Assembly (NCBI RefSeq): GCF_944324995.1
Contig: NZ_CALUYL010000017.1
Coordinates: 1-64,000, forward strand
Length of the DNA: 64,000 nucleotides
Direction of reading: 5' to 3'
DNA from: an uncultured Mailhella sp.
Lineage (GTDB): Bacteria; Desulfobacterota; Desulfovibrionia; Desulfovibrionales; Desulfovibrionaceae
A program made the position numbers and the translations under genes. This document shows, piece by piece, positions 26,894-34,173 of the stretch. The notes below the pieces were generated by a model. The model was not told where the DNA came from. It made no database searches and was given only the letters and a program-made list of their open reading frames with translations. Every line of letters starts with the position of its first letter. Within the stretch, counting starts at the first letter, position 1.

Positions 26894-27664
26894 CTATGGG
26901 CGCGCGGCAATGAGGGCCGCGCCCAGAGCTCCGATGGTTTGCGGTTGTTCGGCAACGTTGATTTCTGTGCCGAGCTCTTCGGCAAGACGTGCGGCAAAGG
27001 CAGGCATGGATGCGAGGCCGCCCGTGAAGGTGTATTCGCCGCGGCAGGCGATGCGCCGGGAAAGCGTGACCATGCGTCTGGCCAGCGAGCGGAACACGCC
27101 TGCGGCCACGTCTTCGGGGTTGGCGCCCTGCGCAAGAAGGCCCACGATTTCCGTTTCGGCAAACACGGCGCACATGCTCGAAATATCCGTGGGGTGGCCT
27201 TTGGCGGCGGCTTCGTCGAGTTCGGGAAGGTCCATGCCCAAGATGCCGGAGAGCACCTGAAGAAAACGTCCGGTGCCGGCCGCGCACTTGTCGTTCATGA
27301 CGAAGTCCTGCACGAGGCCGTCGGCGTCCACGGCAATGGCCTTGCTGTCCTGCCCGCCGATATCCAGCACCACGCCGGTGCGGGGAAAAAGATGCACGGC
27401 TCCGAGCGCGTGACAGGTGATTTCCGTGACGCTTTTGTCTGCAAAGGGCAGGGCGATGCGTCCGTAGCCCGTGCCGACGATGCGCCTGAGCGACGCGCGC
27501 TCCACCCCTGCCGCCGAACAGGCCCTGCCGAGGGCCTCTTCTCCGGCCTGACGGGGATTCCACCCCGTGGGAAGAACGGCATGGGACAGAATGGTTGAGG
27601 ACTGTTCGTCCAGAATCACCGCTTTCGCGGCCACCGAGCCTACGTCAACGCCAGCCACCGGCAT
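26894..27664 (-). CDS. YjiL-type ATP-dependent activator (BadF/BcrA/HgdC family)
   Basis: An ASKHA-fold ATPase that injects low-potential electrons into its partner while hydrolysing ATP. The 256 residues show phosphate-1 motif GVDVGSVAAKAV, phosphate-2 VLDIGGQDSKAI and the adenosine motif YTFTGGLAS. The two cysteines that hold the dimer-bridging [4Fe-4S] cluster are C127 (NDKCAAGTGRF) and C165 (SSMCAVFAE). Co-linear with E. coli YjiL. It ends nine bases before the YjiM-type gene, its expected electron acceptor. AAGGAG precedes the ATG. Confidence 0.9.
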   Translation of the reverse strand: MPVAGVDVGSVAAKAVILDEQSSTILSHAVLPTGWNPRQAGEEALGRACSAAGVERASLRRIVGTGYGRIALPFADKSVTEITCHALGAVHLFPRTGVVLDIGGQDSKAIAVDADGLVQDFVMNDKCAAGTGRFLQVLSGILGMDLPELDEAAAKGHPTDISSMCAVFAETEIVGLLAQGANPEDVAAGVFRSLARRMVTLSRRIACRGEYTFTGGLASMPAFAARLAEELGTEINVAEQPQTIGALGAALIAARP

Positions 27665-27683
27665 GTTGTTCTCCTTGTCTTGC

Positions 27684-27721
27684 CCGCCGCTTCGACGGTT
27701 TAAGGAGCGTCGGAGCGGCGG
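27684..27721 (-). repeat. Intercistronic hairpin yedF/yjiL-like
   Basis: CCGCCGCT (27684-27691) pairs with AGCGGCGG (27714-27721), and inside it CGACG (27693-27697) pairs with CGTCG (27708-27712). There is no T-run. It fills most of the 66-bp gap between yedF and the activator gene and may set their relative mRNA levels. Confidence 0.55.
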
Positions 27722-27730
27722 CGTGATGGG

Positions 27731-28333
27731 TTACGGACGGATGACCTTGTCGGCCAGGTCGAGACTGGTGACGATGTCCAGCATGTTGGTGGTCTCGCCG
27801 ACCTGCTTCTGTTCGGTGAGATGGAAGAATTCCAGGCAGGTGCCGCACACGAGGATGCTTACGCCGGAGGCTTCGAGCTTTTTGAGGGCGTCGAGGGCCT
27901 TGCCGGGCGTGGAGGCGAGACGCACGCCGCCGTTGACCATGACGATGCGCCACAGCTCGTTCATTTCGGGCAGCGTGGAGAGAAAGTTGCCCATAAGCTT
28001 GGCGCCGAGTTCGTCGCTGCCGGAGCCGATGACGTCGGAGGTGAGCAGCACCAGCGTCTTGCCGGAGCGCGGGGAGCCGGCTTCGGCAATGATTTCTTCG
28101 GCCTCGGCGCAGTTGATGCCGGCCTTGCGGCCGCAGACCTTCCATTCGGAGTCGCCGGTCTTCTTGATTTCCGCAACGTAGCCGGAACGGCTGAGAAAAC
28201 GGCTGACGTTTTCGGTGGCGGGCACGTTGTCCACGCAGACGTCGATGGCGTCGGGGGCGTCTTTCAACGCGTCGCGGGTACGGATGACGGGTTCGGGGCA
28301 GGCCAGACCACGGCAGTCGAGAGAAACGGACAT
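27731..28333 (-). CDS. yedF: YedF-like sulfurtransferase/selenium-metabolism protein
   Basis: A 200-residue two-domain protein. Residues 1-75 are a TusA/SirA-like domain with the CPxP box (LDCRGLACPEPVIR, acceptor Cys12). Residues about 90-200 are a DsrE-like domain with TLVLLTSDVIGSGSDELG and a CGTC pair (ILVCGTCLEFF). This matches the family named selenium-metabolism protein YedF, presumed to carry sulfur or selenium as persulfide. No selenocysteine codon is needed. GGAGG precedes the ATG. It is the first gene of the operon, behind a leader with a terminator. Confidence 0.85.
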   Translation of the reverse strand: MSVSLDCRGLACPEPVIRTRDALKDAPDAIDVCVDNVPATENVSRFLSRSGYVAEIKKTGDSEWKVCGRKAGINCAEAEEIIAEAGSPRSGKTLVLLTSDVIGSGSDELGAKLMGNFLSTLPEMNELWRIVMVNGGVRLASTPGKALDALKKLEASGVSILVCGTCLEFFHLTEQKQVGETTNMLDIVTSLDLADKVIRP

Positions 28334-28539
28334 GGAACCTCCAGAGAACAGTGTTACAGGGTGAGAACGCGCGTCCTTCGTGAACGCGCGGCGATGTGCG
28401 GGCTTCTTCGAAGCAAGGGAGAGTGCGGAATGCCTTCAGGCGGCCGCGCATCGGATGGATGAAAAAAACGGGATCGGATCTTCGCGCGGCGTGTTGTGCG
28501 GATAGGGCGGCATGACGGGCGCGGAGCGGGCAAGGGCGC

Positions 28540-28582
28540 AAAAAAAGCGCTCTTTACGGAATCTGCGACCGGAAAGAGCGCT
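28540..28582 (-). terminator. Intrinsic terminator in the yedF leader
   Basis: AGCGCTCTTT (28546-28555) pairs perfectly with AAAGAGCGCT (28573-28582). On the minus strand seven T follow the stem. It stands between the predicted promoter (28780-28808) and the yedF start (28333), so it would attenuate the operon or end a ~230-nt RNA. Confidence 0.8.
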
Positions 28583-28643
28583 GGAACGGCGAAAATCGGA
28601 ATCGTAATCGAGACTGATGCCGTTTTAATGTCCAAGAAAGAAA

Positions 28644-28666
28644 CTCTTCCTGTCACAGAGGAAGAG
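28644..28666 (-). repeat. Leader hairpin with T-rich tail
   Basis: CTCTTCCT (28644-28651) pairs with AGGAAGAG (28659-28666) across a 7-nt loop. On the minus strand it is followed by TTTCTTTCTT, so it could be a first pause or terminator site upstream of the main leader terminator. Confidence 0.55.
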
Positions 28667-28779
28667 CATTCAGGTGAAGGGAAGCTTGAACATGGACATC
28701 ATCATGGCAAAAGACGGCGGGCCACAACAGGTCTGCGGCGAAAAAACAGATTCTTTTGAAATAAAATTCCGACGGCATG

Positions 28780-28820
28780 GTTATTCCACAACTTGATGGA
28801 ACTGTCAACGAAGTACAGTT
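28780..28820 (-). promoter_or_regulatory. Predicted promoter and overlapping dyad of the yedF operon
   Basis: On the minus strand TTGACA (28803-28808), a 17-nt spacer and AATAAC (28780-28785). A 6-bp dyad AACTGT/ACAGTT (28800-28805 with 28815-28820, 9 nt apart) overlaps the -35, as an operator would. Transcription would begin near 28773. Confidence 0.6.
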
Positions 28821-28929
28821 TTGTGTAATTTTTTTACCTAGTTGCGAATAAAATCACATATCTTGCAGGCACAAGTTTGCAGCCTGAATGCGCTGCCGAA
28901 GCGCCGCCCATAGGGAGGGAGCTTTCGTC

Positions 28930-29460
28930 GAAAGGCGGGTGTTCGGCGTCCGGCCTCGGGCCGTGCTGTCTGGGGAGGCATCAGACCCGGCCCCGGCTCA
29001 ACGCGGGGGAGAAGGGCTCTGCAAAAACACGCGTGTCCGGCAGTCGTCGGACCGGAGAACGCGACGCCTGCCGTAAGGGAAATGATGAGCGCAAAAGGCA
29101 GCGGGGTATGCGTGTCTCAGACGCGGAAAGGCGGGGATGCGCCCCAGCGCTGTCTCACTGTGGACAGCCTGCGCCAGACGCGCGCGGAAGACGGTGGCTG
29201 CGTCAAAACGCTCGCCCGGATGGTGGGCGTGCCCCGGTCAGGCGGAAGACTGTCCGACTCGTCTGCCGTCTTTACCCGCAAGGGACTTGCCCCCGGCGCG
29301 CGGAAGGCGGGGCGTAACGACCGTTACGTGCTTTTTCAAGAGTCGTGCCCCAGGTGTTCGGAAAGGCGGAGATGGTCTCCAGCTCCGCTTCATCGTTGGC
29401 AGATTGCCCCGGACTCGCATGGGCAAGGCGGGCGTCCGGGGCGTCTTCGCTTGCGTCCGG
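28930..29460. repeat. Degenerate ~60-nt GC-rich repeats
   Basis: A core resembling CGGAAGGCGGGG recurs at about 28928, 29124, 29182, 29235, 29298, 29357 and 29425. The last five are spaced 53-68 nt apart, and several are preceded by TGCCCC(C/A)GG. Copies are too diverged for CRISPR or a simple satellite. Which kind of element this is cannot be told from one window. Confidence 0.4.
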
Positions 29461-29485
29461 CGCGGGGGCAGTTTATAAGAGCCGC

Positions 29486-29962
29486 ATGAGTTTGAAACCC
29501 TTGCGCATCATGACTGTCGGCAGGCCGCACGCGTCGTTCTGGAAGGACGCCTCGGCCCATTATCTGGAACGCCTTTCCCGCTGGCGGCAGGTGACGGACA
29601 CCGTCATCCGCGATTCCGATCCTGCGCTCCCGGTCAGCCGGCGCGTGGAGGATGAGGGAAAGCGCATCCTTGCGGCCCTGACGCCGCAGGATGTCGTGGT
29701 CTGTCTCGATGAAAAGGGGCGTTCCATGACGTCCCGGGATTTTTCCCGCTTTCTCGACGGGCTTTCGTCGGACGCCACGCGTCGCCCGTGCTTCATTGTG
29801 GGAGGGCCGTTCGGCCTGCACGAGAGCGTGCGGCAGAAGGCGCGGCATCTCATAGCCTTCGGCCCGCAGACCTTGCCGCATGAGCTGGCCCGTGTGGTGC
29901 TGCTGGAGCAGCTTTACCGCGCGGAAACGCTGCTTCGGAACATGCCGTATCATCACGACTAA
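29486..29962 (+). CDS. rlmH: 23S rRNA (pseudouridine1915-N3)-methyltransferase RlmH
   Basis: Methylates pseudouridine 1915 in helix 69 of 23S rRNA on assembled ribosomes. The 158 residues show the SPOUT pattern: LRIMTVGRPHASFWKDASAHYLERL, VVCLDEKGRSMTSRDFSRFL, FIVGGPFGLHESVR and the trefoil-knot end LPHELARVVLLEQLYRAETLLRNMPYHHD (family end xxYHxx). The ATG at 29486 fits the family N-terminus; further in-frame codons upstream lie in repeat-like DNA. No clear Shine-Dalgarno. It is monocistronic between two long non-coding stretches. Confidence 0.92.
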   Translation: MSLKPLRIMTVGRPHASFWKDASAHYLERLSRWRQVTDTVIRDSDPALPVSRRVEDEGKRILAALTPQDVVVCLDEKGRSMTSRDFSRFLDGLSSDATRRPCFIVGGPFGLHESVRQKARHLIAFGPQTLPHELARVVLLEQLYRAETLLRNMPYHHD

Positions 29963-30692
29963 GGAACGAAGCGCACGACCGACAAAGAAAAGCGGTACGG
30001 CTGACGCAACGTCGGCGCGGAAGCGATCGCCGTGCTCTTGCCTCTTTACCCGCGGCGCACACGCCTCCCGTTCGGGAGGGCAGGTGATGTCGGCGGCTTT
30101 CGTCCCGGGCTTTTTGGGGGAGTATCGGGGAATCCGCCCGCAAAAAGTGATGCCTCTGCCGGAAAAGGGGACTTCCGCCGTTGTTTGTGTGCCTCGCCGG
30201 CGGGTGCGCCGCCTTTTTGCTTTCGGAGCAACGGGCGAAATAGGCGAGCGTTCGCCCGCGGCACGGATGTGTTCACGAACATTGTTGTTCCGATCTGCCG
30301 GGGCGTCTTTTTCCAAGTCGTGCGCGGAGTGTCCCCGGACTTCTGCCCGGCATACTGCCCGGGCGGCGCTTTCCGCCCTGTCGTCTGCTCCGTCGGCGCG
30401 CAGGAGGGGGGAAAAATGCCGCTTCCGGTTCAAGCCGGGGAAATGTCGGCGGCTCGCCTGCCCCTGAAATTCGCCTTCCCGTCGTGAGTGATGCGGGAGC
30501 GGAAGGATGCTGCTTCTGTGGCCCTACACGGGACGTTGTCGCAGCGGCAACGGCGCAGGCAGAAGAGGACAAAGATGGGCCTCGATGGCGCGCCAGGGCC
30601 AAACCTCGCGGCGTCAGGCTCCGGCGTCGCTCAGCGTTGCGCCTTCACGTCGGCCTGCCCTTTCGGCCTCGTCCGGCTTTTGTGGCGACGCC
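29963..30692. other. GC-rich intergenic region, 730 bp
   Basis: No supported gene. The sequence has the same GC-rich, repeat-like texture as the region before rlmH (for example CCGGAAAAGGGGAC at about 30159), and open frames have no start signals. GGCGG/CCGCC with a T5 tail (30199-30218) is the best candidate terminator for rlmH. Confidence 0.5.
30199..30218 (+). terminator. Possible intrinsic terminator downstream of rlmH
   Basis: GGCGG (30199-30203) pairs with CCGCC (30209-30213) around GTGCG, followed by TTTTT. The 5-bp stem is short, and the site is about 240 bp past the gene. Confidence 0.4.
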
Positions 30693-32345
30693 TTATCCAT
30701 GCGCCACCGCCGCCGGAGCAAATGACGGTGGTTCGGTCCAGCACTCTTCGCCCGCCATGCGCCGCAGCTCGGCTTCCCGGGACCTGGCGTCCAGCGGACG
30801 GCACAGCGTGAAGGTTTCGTTGTTGCGTATTTCCTTGGACACCTGAAAATGCTGGGCCGCACGCGCGGCAATCTGCGGCCAGTGCGTGATGACGAGAAGC
30901 TGACGGCGCGAAGCCAGGTCATGCAGCCTGTCGGACACGCGGTTCAGCGTCATGCCGCCCACACCGGCGTCCACTTCGTCGAAAATAAGGGTGGCGTCCT
31001 CGTTTGTGGACTGCACGCCCACCACGGCCAGAAGAAAGCGGGAAAGTTCGCCGCCCGAGGCAATTTTGTCCAGAGGCTGCGGGCGCTGTCCGGGGTTCGG
31101 GGCCCAGAGCAGACGGTAGCGGTCTTCCATGCAGGCCGGGCAGATGACCTTGACTTTGTCCTCCACCTGCGGCCACAGCTCGTGAGGCGTGCATTCCGGC
31201 GCTACACGCACCTGTTCGGAAAAGCCGAGCCCGGACAGTTCCTTTTCCAGCGCGGCGCAGAAGCGCGCGGCGGCCTCCCGGCGCAGCTCGTTGCATTCCT
31301 CAAGCGTTGCATGAAGTTTTTTGGCGAGTTCGCGTTCCTGCTTTTCCAGACGGTGCAGATCCAGACCGCAGGCGTCCAGAAAGGACAGGTTTTCCGTGAT
31401 CTCGTCGCGAAGACGCAGAATTTCCGGAATGCTGCGGCGCATGCGGCGCTTGAGCTGCGAAAGCTCGTAGAGACGGGCTTCCAGCTCGTCGGGATCGTAT
31501 TCGCAGTCGGAGGAGGGCGTGCTGCGGAATCGCCGCGTCAGTTCCCGGGCTTCTTCTTCAAAGTTGAGCAGCGCGTCGAGGGAAGGCGAAAAGCTTTCGT
31601 CGTCCTGACTCAGCGAGTGCAGAATTTTTTCCAGTTCCCCGAGAAGGGTGGCAAGCCCCGCGCCCTCGCCCCCGAGCATGAGTTCCAGCCCCTGCTCGTA
31701 CTGCGCGCGCAGATGCTCCACGTTCTTGAGCTCGGCGCGCGCCTGCTCCAGACGCTCTTCCTCGCCTTCTTCGGGCGCAACCTTTTCTATTTCCTTCTGC
31801 TGCATTTCCAGCAGTTCCCGCTTCTCGCTCAGCATGTCCATGCGTTCCAGCAGCTTGCGCCGCTGTTCGCCCACGTCCTTGAGCTCGCGCACCAGGGCGT
31901 CCTTGCGGCTGACGATGGACGGATCGGGCAGGAAGGCGTCGATGAGCGCCGCCTGATAGGAAGGTTGAAGAAGCCGCTGCTGCCCGTGCTGGCTCACATG
32001 AAAGAGCAGCGCGGGGCGCAGCGCGCGCACGGCGTCCTGCGAGGTAAGAGAGCCGTTGAGGAAGAAATGACTGCGCCCGGACGCGGCGGACAGTTCCCGG
32101 CGAAGCACGATTTCCTCTTCGCCCTCGGGGCCCTGGCGGGTAAACAGGGCCTCGACCTGCGCCTTGTCCCGCCCGGGACGCACCATGTCGGTGGCGAGCC
32201 TGTCGCCGAGAACGAAGTTGATGGCCTTGAGAATGAAACTTTTACCGGCGCCGGTTTCACCCGTGAGAACGTTCATGCCGTCCCCGAATTCCAGTTCCAT
32301 GTCGTCGATGAGGGCCAGGCCGCGTATGCGCAGATATTCCAGCAT
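30693..32345 (-). CDS. recN: DNA repair protein RecN
   Basis: An SMC-like ATPase acting early at DNA double-strand breaks. From MLEYLRIRGLALIDDMELEF the 550 residues show Walker A GETGAGKS (near 36), long coiled coils on both sides of the centre (about 150-370), the signature IASGGELSRFLLAV and Walker B LIFDEVDAGVGG, then a D-loop/H-loop (ITHWPQIAA). Length is typical. The start at 32345 (GGTGAC upstream) fits the family; a 90-codon extension does not. No Cys-based or unusual additions. An AT-rich dyad lies upstream. Confidence 0.95.
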   Translation of the reverse strand: MLEYLRIRGLALIDDMELEFGDGMNVLTGETGAGKSFILKAINFVLGDRLATDMVRPGRDKAQVEALFTRQGPEGEEEIVLRRELSAASGRSHFFLNGSLTSQDAVRALRPALLFHVSQHGQQRLLQPSYQAALIDAFLPDPSIVSRKDALVRELKDVGEQRRKLLERMDMLSEKRELLEMQQKEIEKVAPEEGEEERLEQARAELKNVEHLRAQYEQGLELMLGGEGAGLATLLGELEKILHSLSQDDESFSPSLDALLNFEEEARELTRRFRSTPSSDCEYDPDELEARLYELSQLKRRMRRSIPEILRLRDEITENLSFLDACGLDLHRLEKQERELAKKLHATLEECNELRREAAARFCAALEKELSGLGFSEQVRVAPECTPHELWPQVEDKVKVICPACMEDRYRLLWAPNPGQRPQPLDKIASGGELSRFLLAVVGVQSTNEDATLIFDEVDAGVGGMTLNRVSDRLHDLASRRQLLVITHWPQIAARAAQHFQVSKEIRNNETFTLCRPLDARSREAELRRMAGEECWTEPPSFAPAAVAHG

Positions 32346-32383
32346 GCTGTCACCAGAAAAAAGGTTGCGGGGGACAAACCCCG

Positions 32384-32457
32384 ATGGAACATCTTTCGTT
32401 GAAAAAACGGGAAAAGTCAAGATTAAATTTATTTTTGCTTCAACTAAAAATTGATTT
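32384..32457 (-). promoter_or_regulatory. AT-rich promoter region and dyad upstream of recN
   Basis: A hyphenated dyad, AAATTTATTTTT (32425-32436) with AAAAATTGATTT (32446-32457; 10 of 12 positions pair), lies about 80 bp before recN. TTGACT is at about 32414-32419 on the minus strand, with a poor -10 (AAAGAT) 18 nt on. recN is commonly SOS-controlled, but no known LexA box is recognised here. Confidence 0.4.
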
Positions 32458-32927
32458 ATCAGGAATGATTGTTCAGCTGGGTTGAGGTCTGCGTCGGGAG
32501 CGTGTTTTCCGGCGCGGGAGAAGCCGGCGGGGGGGGGGCGGAGAGTGCGGCGTCGGAAGTTCGTCAGAAGTCGGCACGAGAATGCGCGCGAGGCACGGGA
32601 AAAGGCGTCGGACACAGGCAGAAGGGGGCCCGCGGAATTCGTGCGGGGCTCTGCGCTGTGCGGGGGAGATATGAGCAGCAGACCGAACGTCGGCGGAAGC
32701 GCTGTTGCTCGCTGGAAAGTTTCCCGGAGGGGAGCCGTCCGCCGCCGACCGGCAAGGGCTGATCGGCAAAGCGTCAGCAGGGAATTGCAGGGAGGGTGAG
32801 GGCGACGCGCCGAAATCTGCGCGGACGCGCGCAGAGAGAGTCCGCCGCAGGCAGAGAGGATGTTTCAGGATCCGTGTTCTCCACCTGAACGGATGGGCGC
32901 AGGGCGTCAGGCGGGCGGAAAAGGGCA

Positions 32928-32969
32928 CAAAAAAGCCCGGGAGCGCAAACGGCGACGCGCGTCCCGGGC
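32928..32969 (-). terminator. Intrinsic terminator of the purM operon
   Basis: GCCCGGGA (32935-32942) pairs with TCCCGGGC (32962-32969). On the minus strand the stem is followed by TTTTTTGTG. It lies directly after the aminotransferase stop. Confidence 0.88.
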
Positions 32970-32976
32970 GGAGAAG

Positions 32977-34173
32977 CTATCCCTTGAGGGCCTTGCGGAA
33001 CCCTTCGGCGGAACGCTCTATGACGGCGTCTTCCACGGCGAAGGACAGACGGAAGTAGCCGGGGAAGCCGAAGCCCGAGCTCGGCACGGCGAGCACGAGG
33101 TTGTTCGTGAGGCGTTCCACGATGGCCTTGTCGTCGCCGCCGGGAGCCTTGGGGAAGAAGTAGAACGTGCCTTTGGGCAGCGTGAACTCGTAGCCTGCGT
33201 CCGCCAAAATGGCGGCGAGCTTGTTGCGGCGGTTGGTGTAGATGGCAAGCGCCGCGTCCGTGGACGTGCCGAGGCAGTCGGCCATGAGGTACTGGCCCAC
33301 CACGGGAGGATTCACGAAGCCGAGCACGCGGTTGGAGAAGATGAGGCCGTCCATGAGCTGATCGGCGTGTTCCATGGCCGGGTTGACGGCGATGTAGCCC
33401 ACGCGTTCGCCCGCCATGCCGTAGTTCTTGGCAAAGGAGCTGATGACCACGCTGTACTTGTAGAGCGGCAGCGCGGCGGGCACTTCAATGCCGTCGTAGG
33501 CGAGGAAGCGGTAGGGTTCGTCGGCCACCAGATAGATGATGCGTCCGATGCGCTTCGAGGCTTCCTCCAGCATGGTGGCGAGGCTCTTGATGTCCTCTTC
33601 GGAATAGACCGCGCCCGAAGGGTTGTTGGGCGAGTTGATGATGACGGCGCGGGTGCGCGGCGTGACGGCTGCGGCCAGAGCCTCCACGTCGGGGCCGAAG
33701 TCTTCGGCGCGGCAGGGCACGGGATGAAGCGTGCCGCCGTGATTGCCCACATAGAAGCGGTATTCGCCGAAGAAGGGGGCCACGGTGAGCACTTCGTCGC
33801 CGGGTTCGAGCACGGTGTGGAAGAAGGCGTTCATCACGCCGGCCGCGCCGCAGCCGAGCATGACGTGCTTGGCTTCAAGGGCGGTTTTCTGCTGGCTGCT
33901 CAGCCAGGCGGCCAGTTTTTCGCGGGCCCAGGAGAAGCCGGCGTTGGGCATGTAGCCCAGAATACCCGGTTCGGACATGCGCGCGGCCAGGGCGGTCATG
34001 GCGCGGGCGGCTTCGGCGGGCGGGGCGAGATCGGGATTGCCGAGGCTGAAGTCGCACACGGCGTCGTCGCCGTATTTCTTGCGCAGTTCGATGCCGGCCT
34101 CGAACATGCGGCGGATCAAGGATCCCTGAGAGAGGTTCTGCTCCATGGCGGAGCTGATGACGGAAGCGGACAT
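32977..34173 (-). CDS. PLP-dependent aminotransferase (own start inside the cbiK frame)
   Basis: A class I/II aminotransferase of 398 residues beginning MSASVISSAMEQNLSQGS, with FSLGNPDLAPPAEA, GYMPNAGFSWAREKLA, INSPNNPSGAVY, VADEPYRFLAYDG and the PLP lysine in SSFAKNYGMAGERVGY. It resembles aspartate-type (AspB) aminotransferases; the substrate is not determinable. AAGGAG lies six bases before the ATG at 34173, a textbook initiation site, and the protein needs no upstream part to be complete. The terminator follows its stop. Independent initiation is therefore likely, whatever happens upstream. Confidence 0.85.
   Translation of the reverse strand: MSASVISSAMEQNLSQGSLIRRMFEAGIELRKKYGDDAVCDFSLGNPDLAPPAEAARAMTALAARMSEPGILGYMPNAGFSWAREKLAAWLSSQQKTALEAKHVMLGCGAAGVMNAFFHTVLEPGDEVLTVAPFFGEYRFYVGNHGGTLHPVPCRAEDFGPDVEALAAAVTPRTRAVIINSPNNPSGAVYSEEDIKSLATMLEEASKRIGRIIYLVADEPYRFLAYDGIEVPAALPLYKYSVVISSFAKNYGMAGERVGYIAVNPAMEHADQLMDGLIFSNRVLGFVNPPVVGQYLMADCLGTSTDAALAIYTNRRNKLAAILADAGYEFTLPKGTFYFFPKAPGGDDKAIVERLTNNLVLAVPSSGFGFPGYFRLSFAVEDAVIERSAEGFRKALKG

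Larger units (their letters stand above)
28334..29485. other. Long intergenic region between yedF and rlmH
   Basis: No supported gene over 1.15 kb. The half nearest yedF (to about 28830) carries its promoter, leader hairpins and terminator. Then an AT-rich patch (28760-28870) gives way to about 600 bases of GC-rich DNA with a degenerate ~60-nt periodicity (own entry). Open frames there, such as 29137-29478, show no family features. Confidence 0.6.
32346..32976. other. Intergenic region between recN and the aminotransferase gene
   Basis: No supported gene. The first ~120 bases are AT-rich promoter DNA for recN. The remainder is GC-rich and featureless apart from a G10 tract (32529-32538) and the terminator of the purM operon at its far end. 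Confidence 0.55.

Noticed and set aside
27731..28333. Selenocysteine-encoding TGA in yedF or the YjiM-type gene
   Set aside because: Both frames are complete without any in-frame TGA; the YedF name reflects its family, not selenoprotein status.
29120..29460. Possible CRISPR array (~60-nt period)
   Set aside because: Units are degenerate with no constant repeat and unique-spacer alternation, and no cas genes are in the window.
30032..30487. 151-codon frame after rlmH
   Set aside because: No start signal or motif; composition explained by the repeat-like DNA.
32529..32538. G10 tract as a phase-variation switch
   Set aside because: It lies in non-coding DNA over 180 bp from the recN start, with no promoter elements flanking it.
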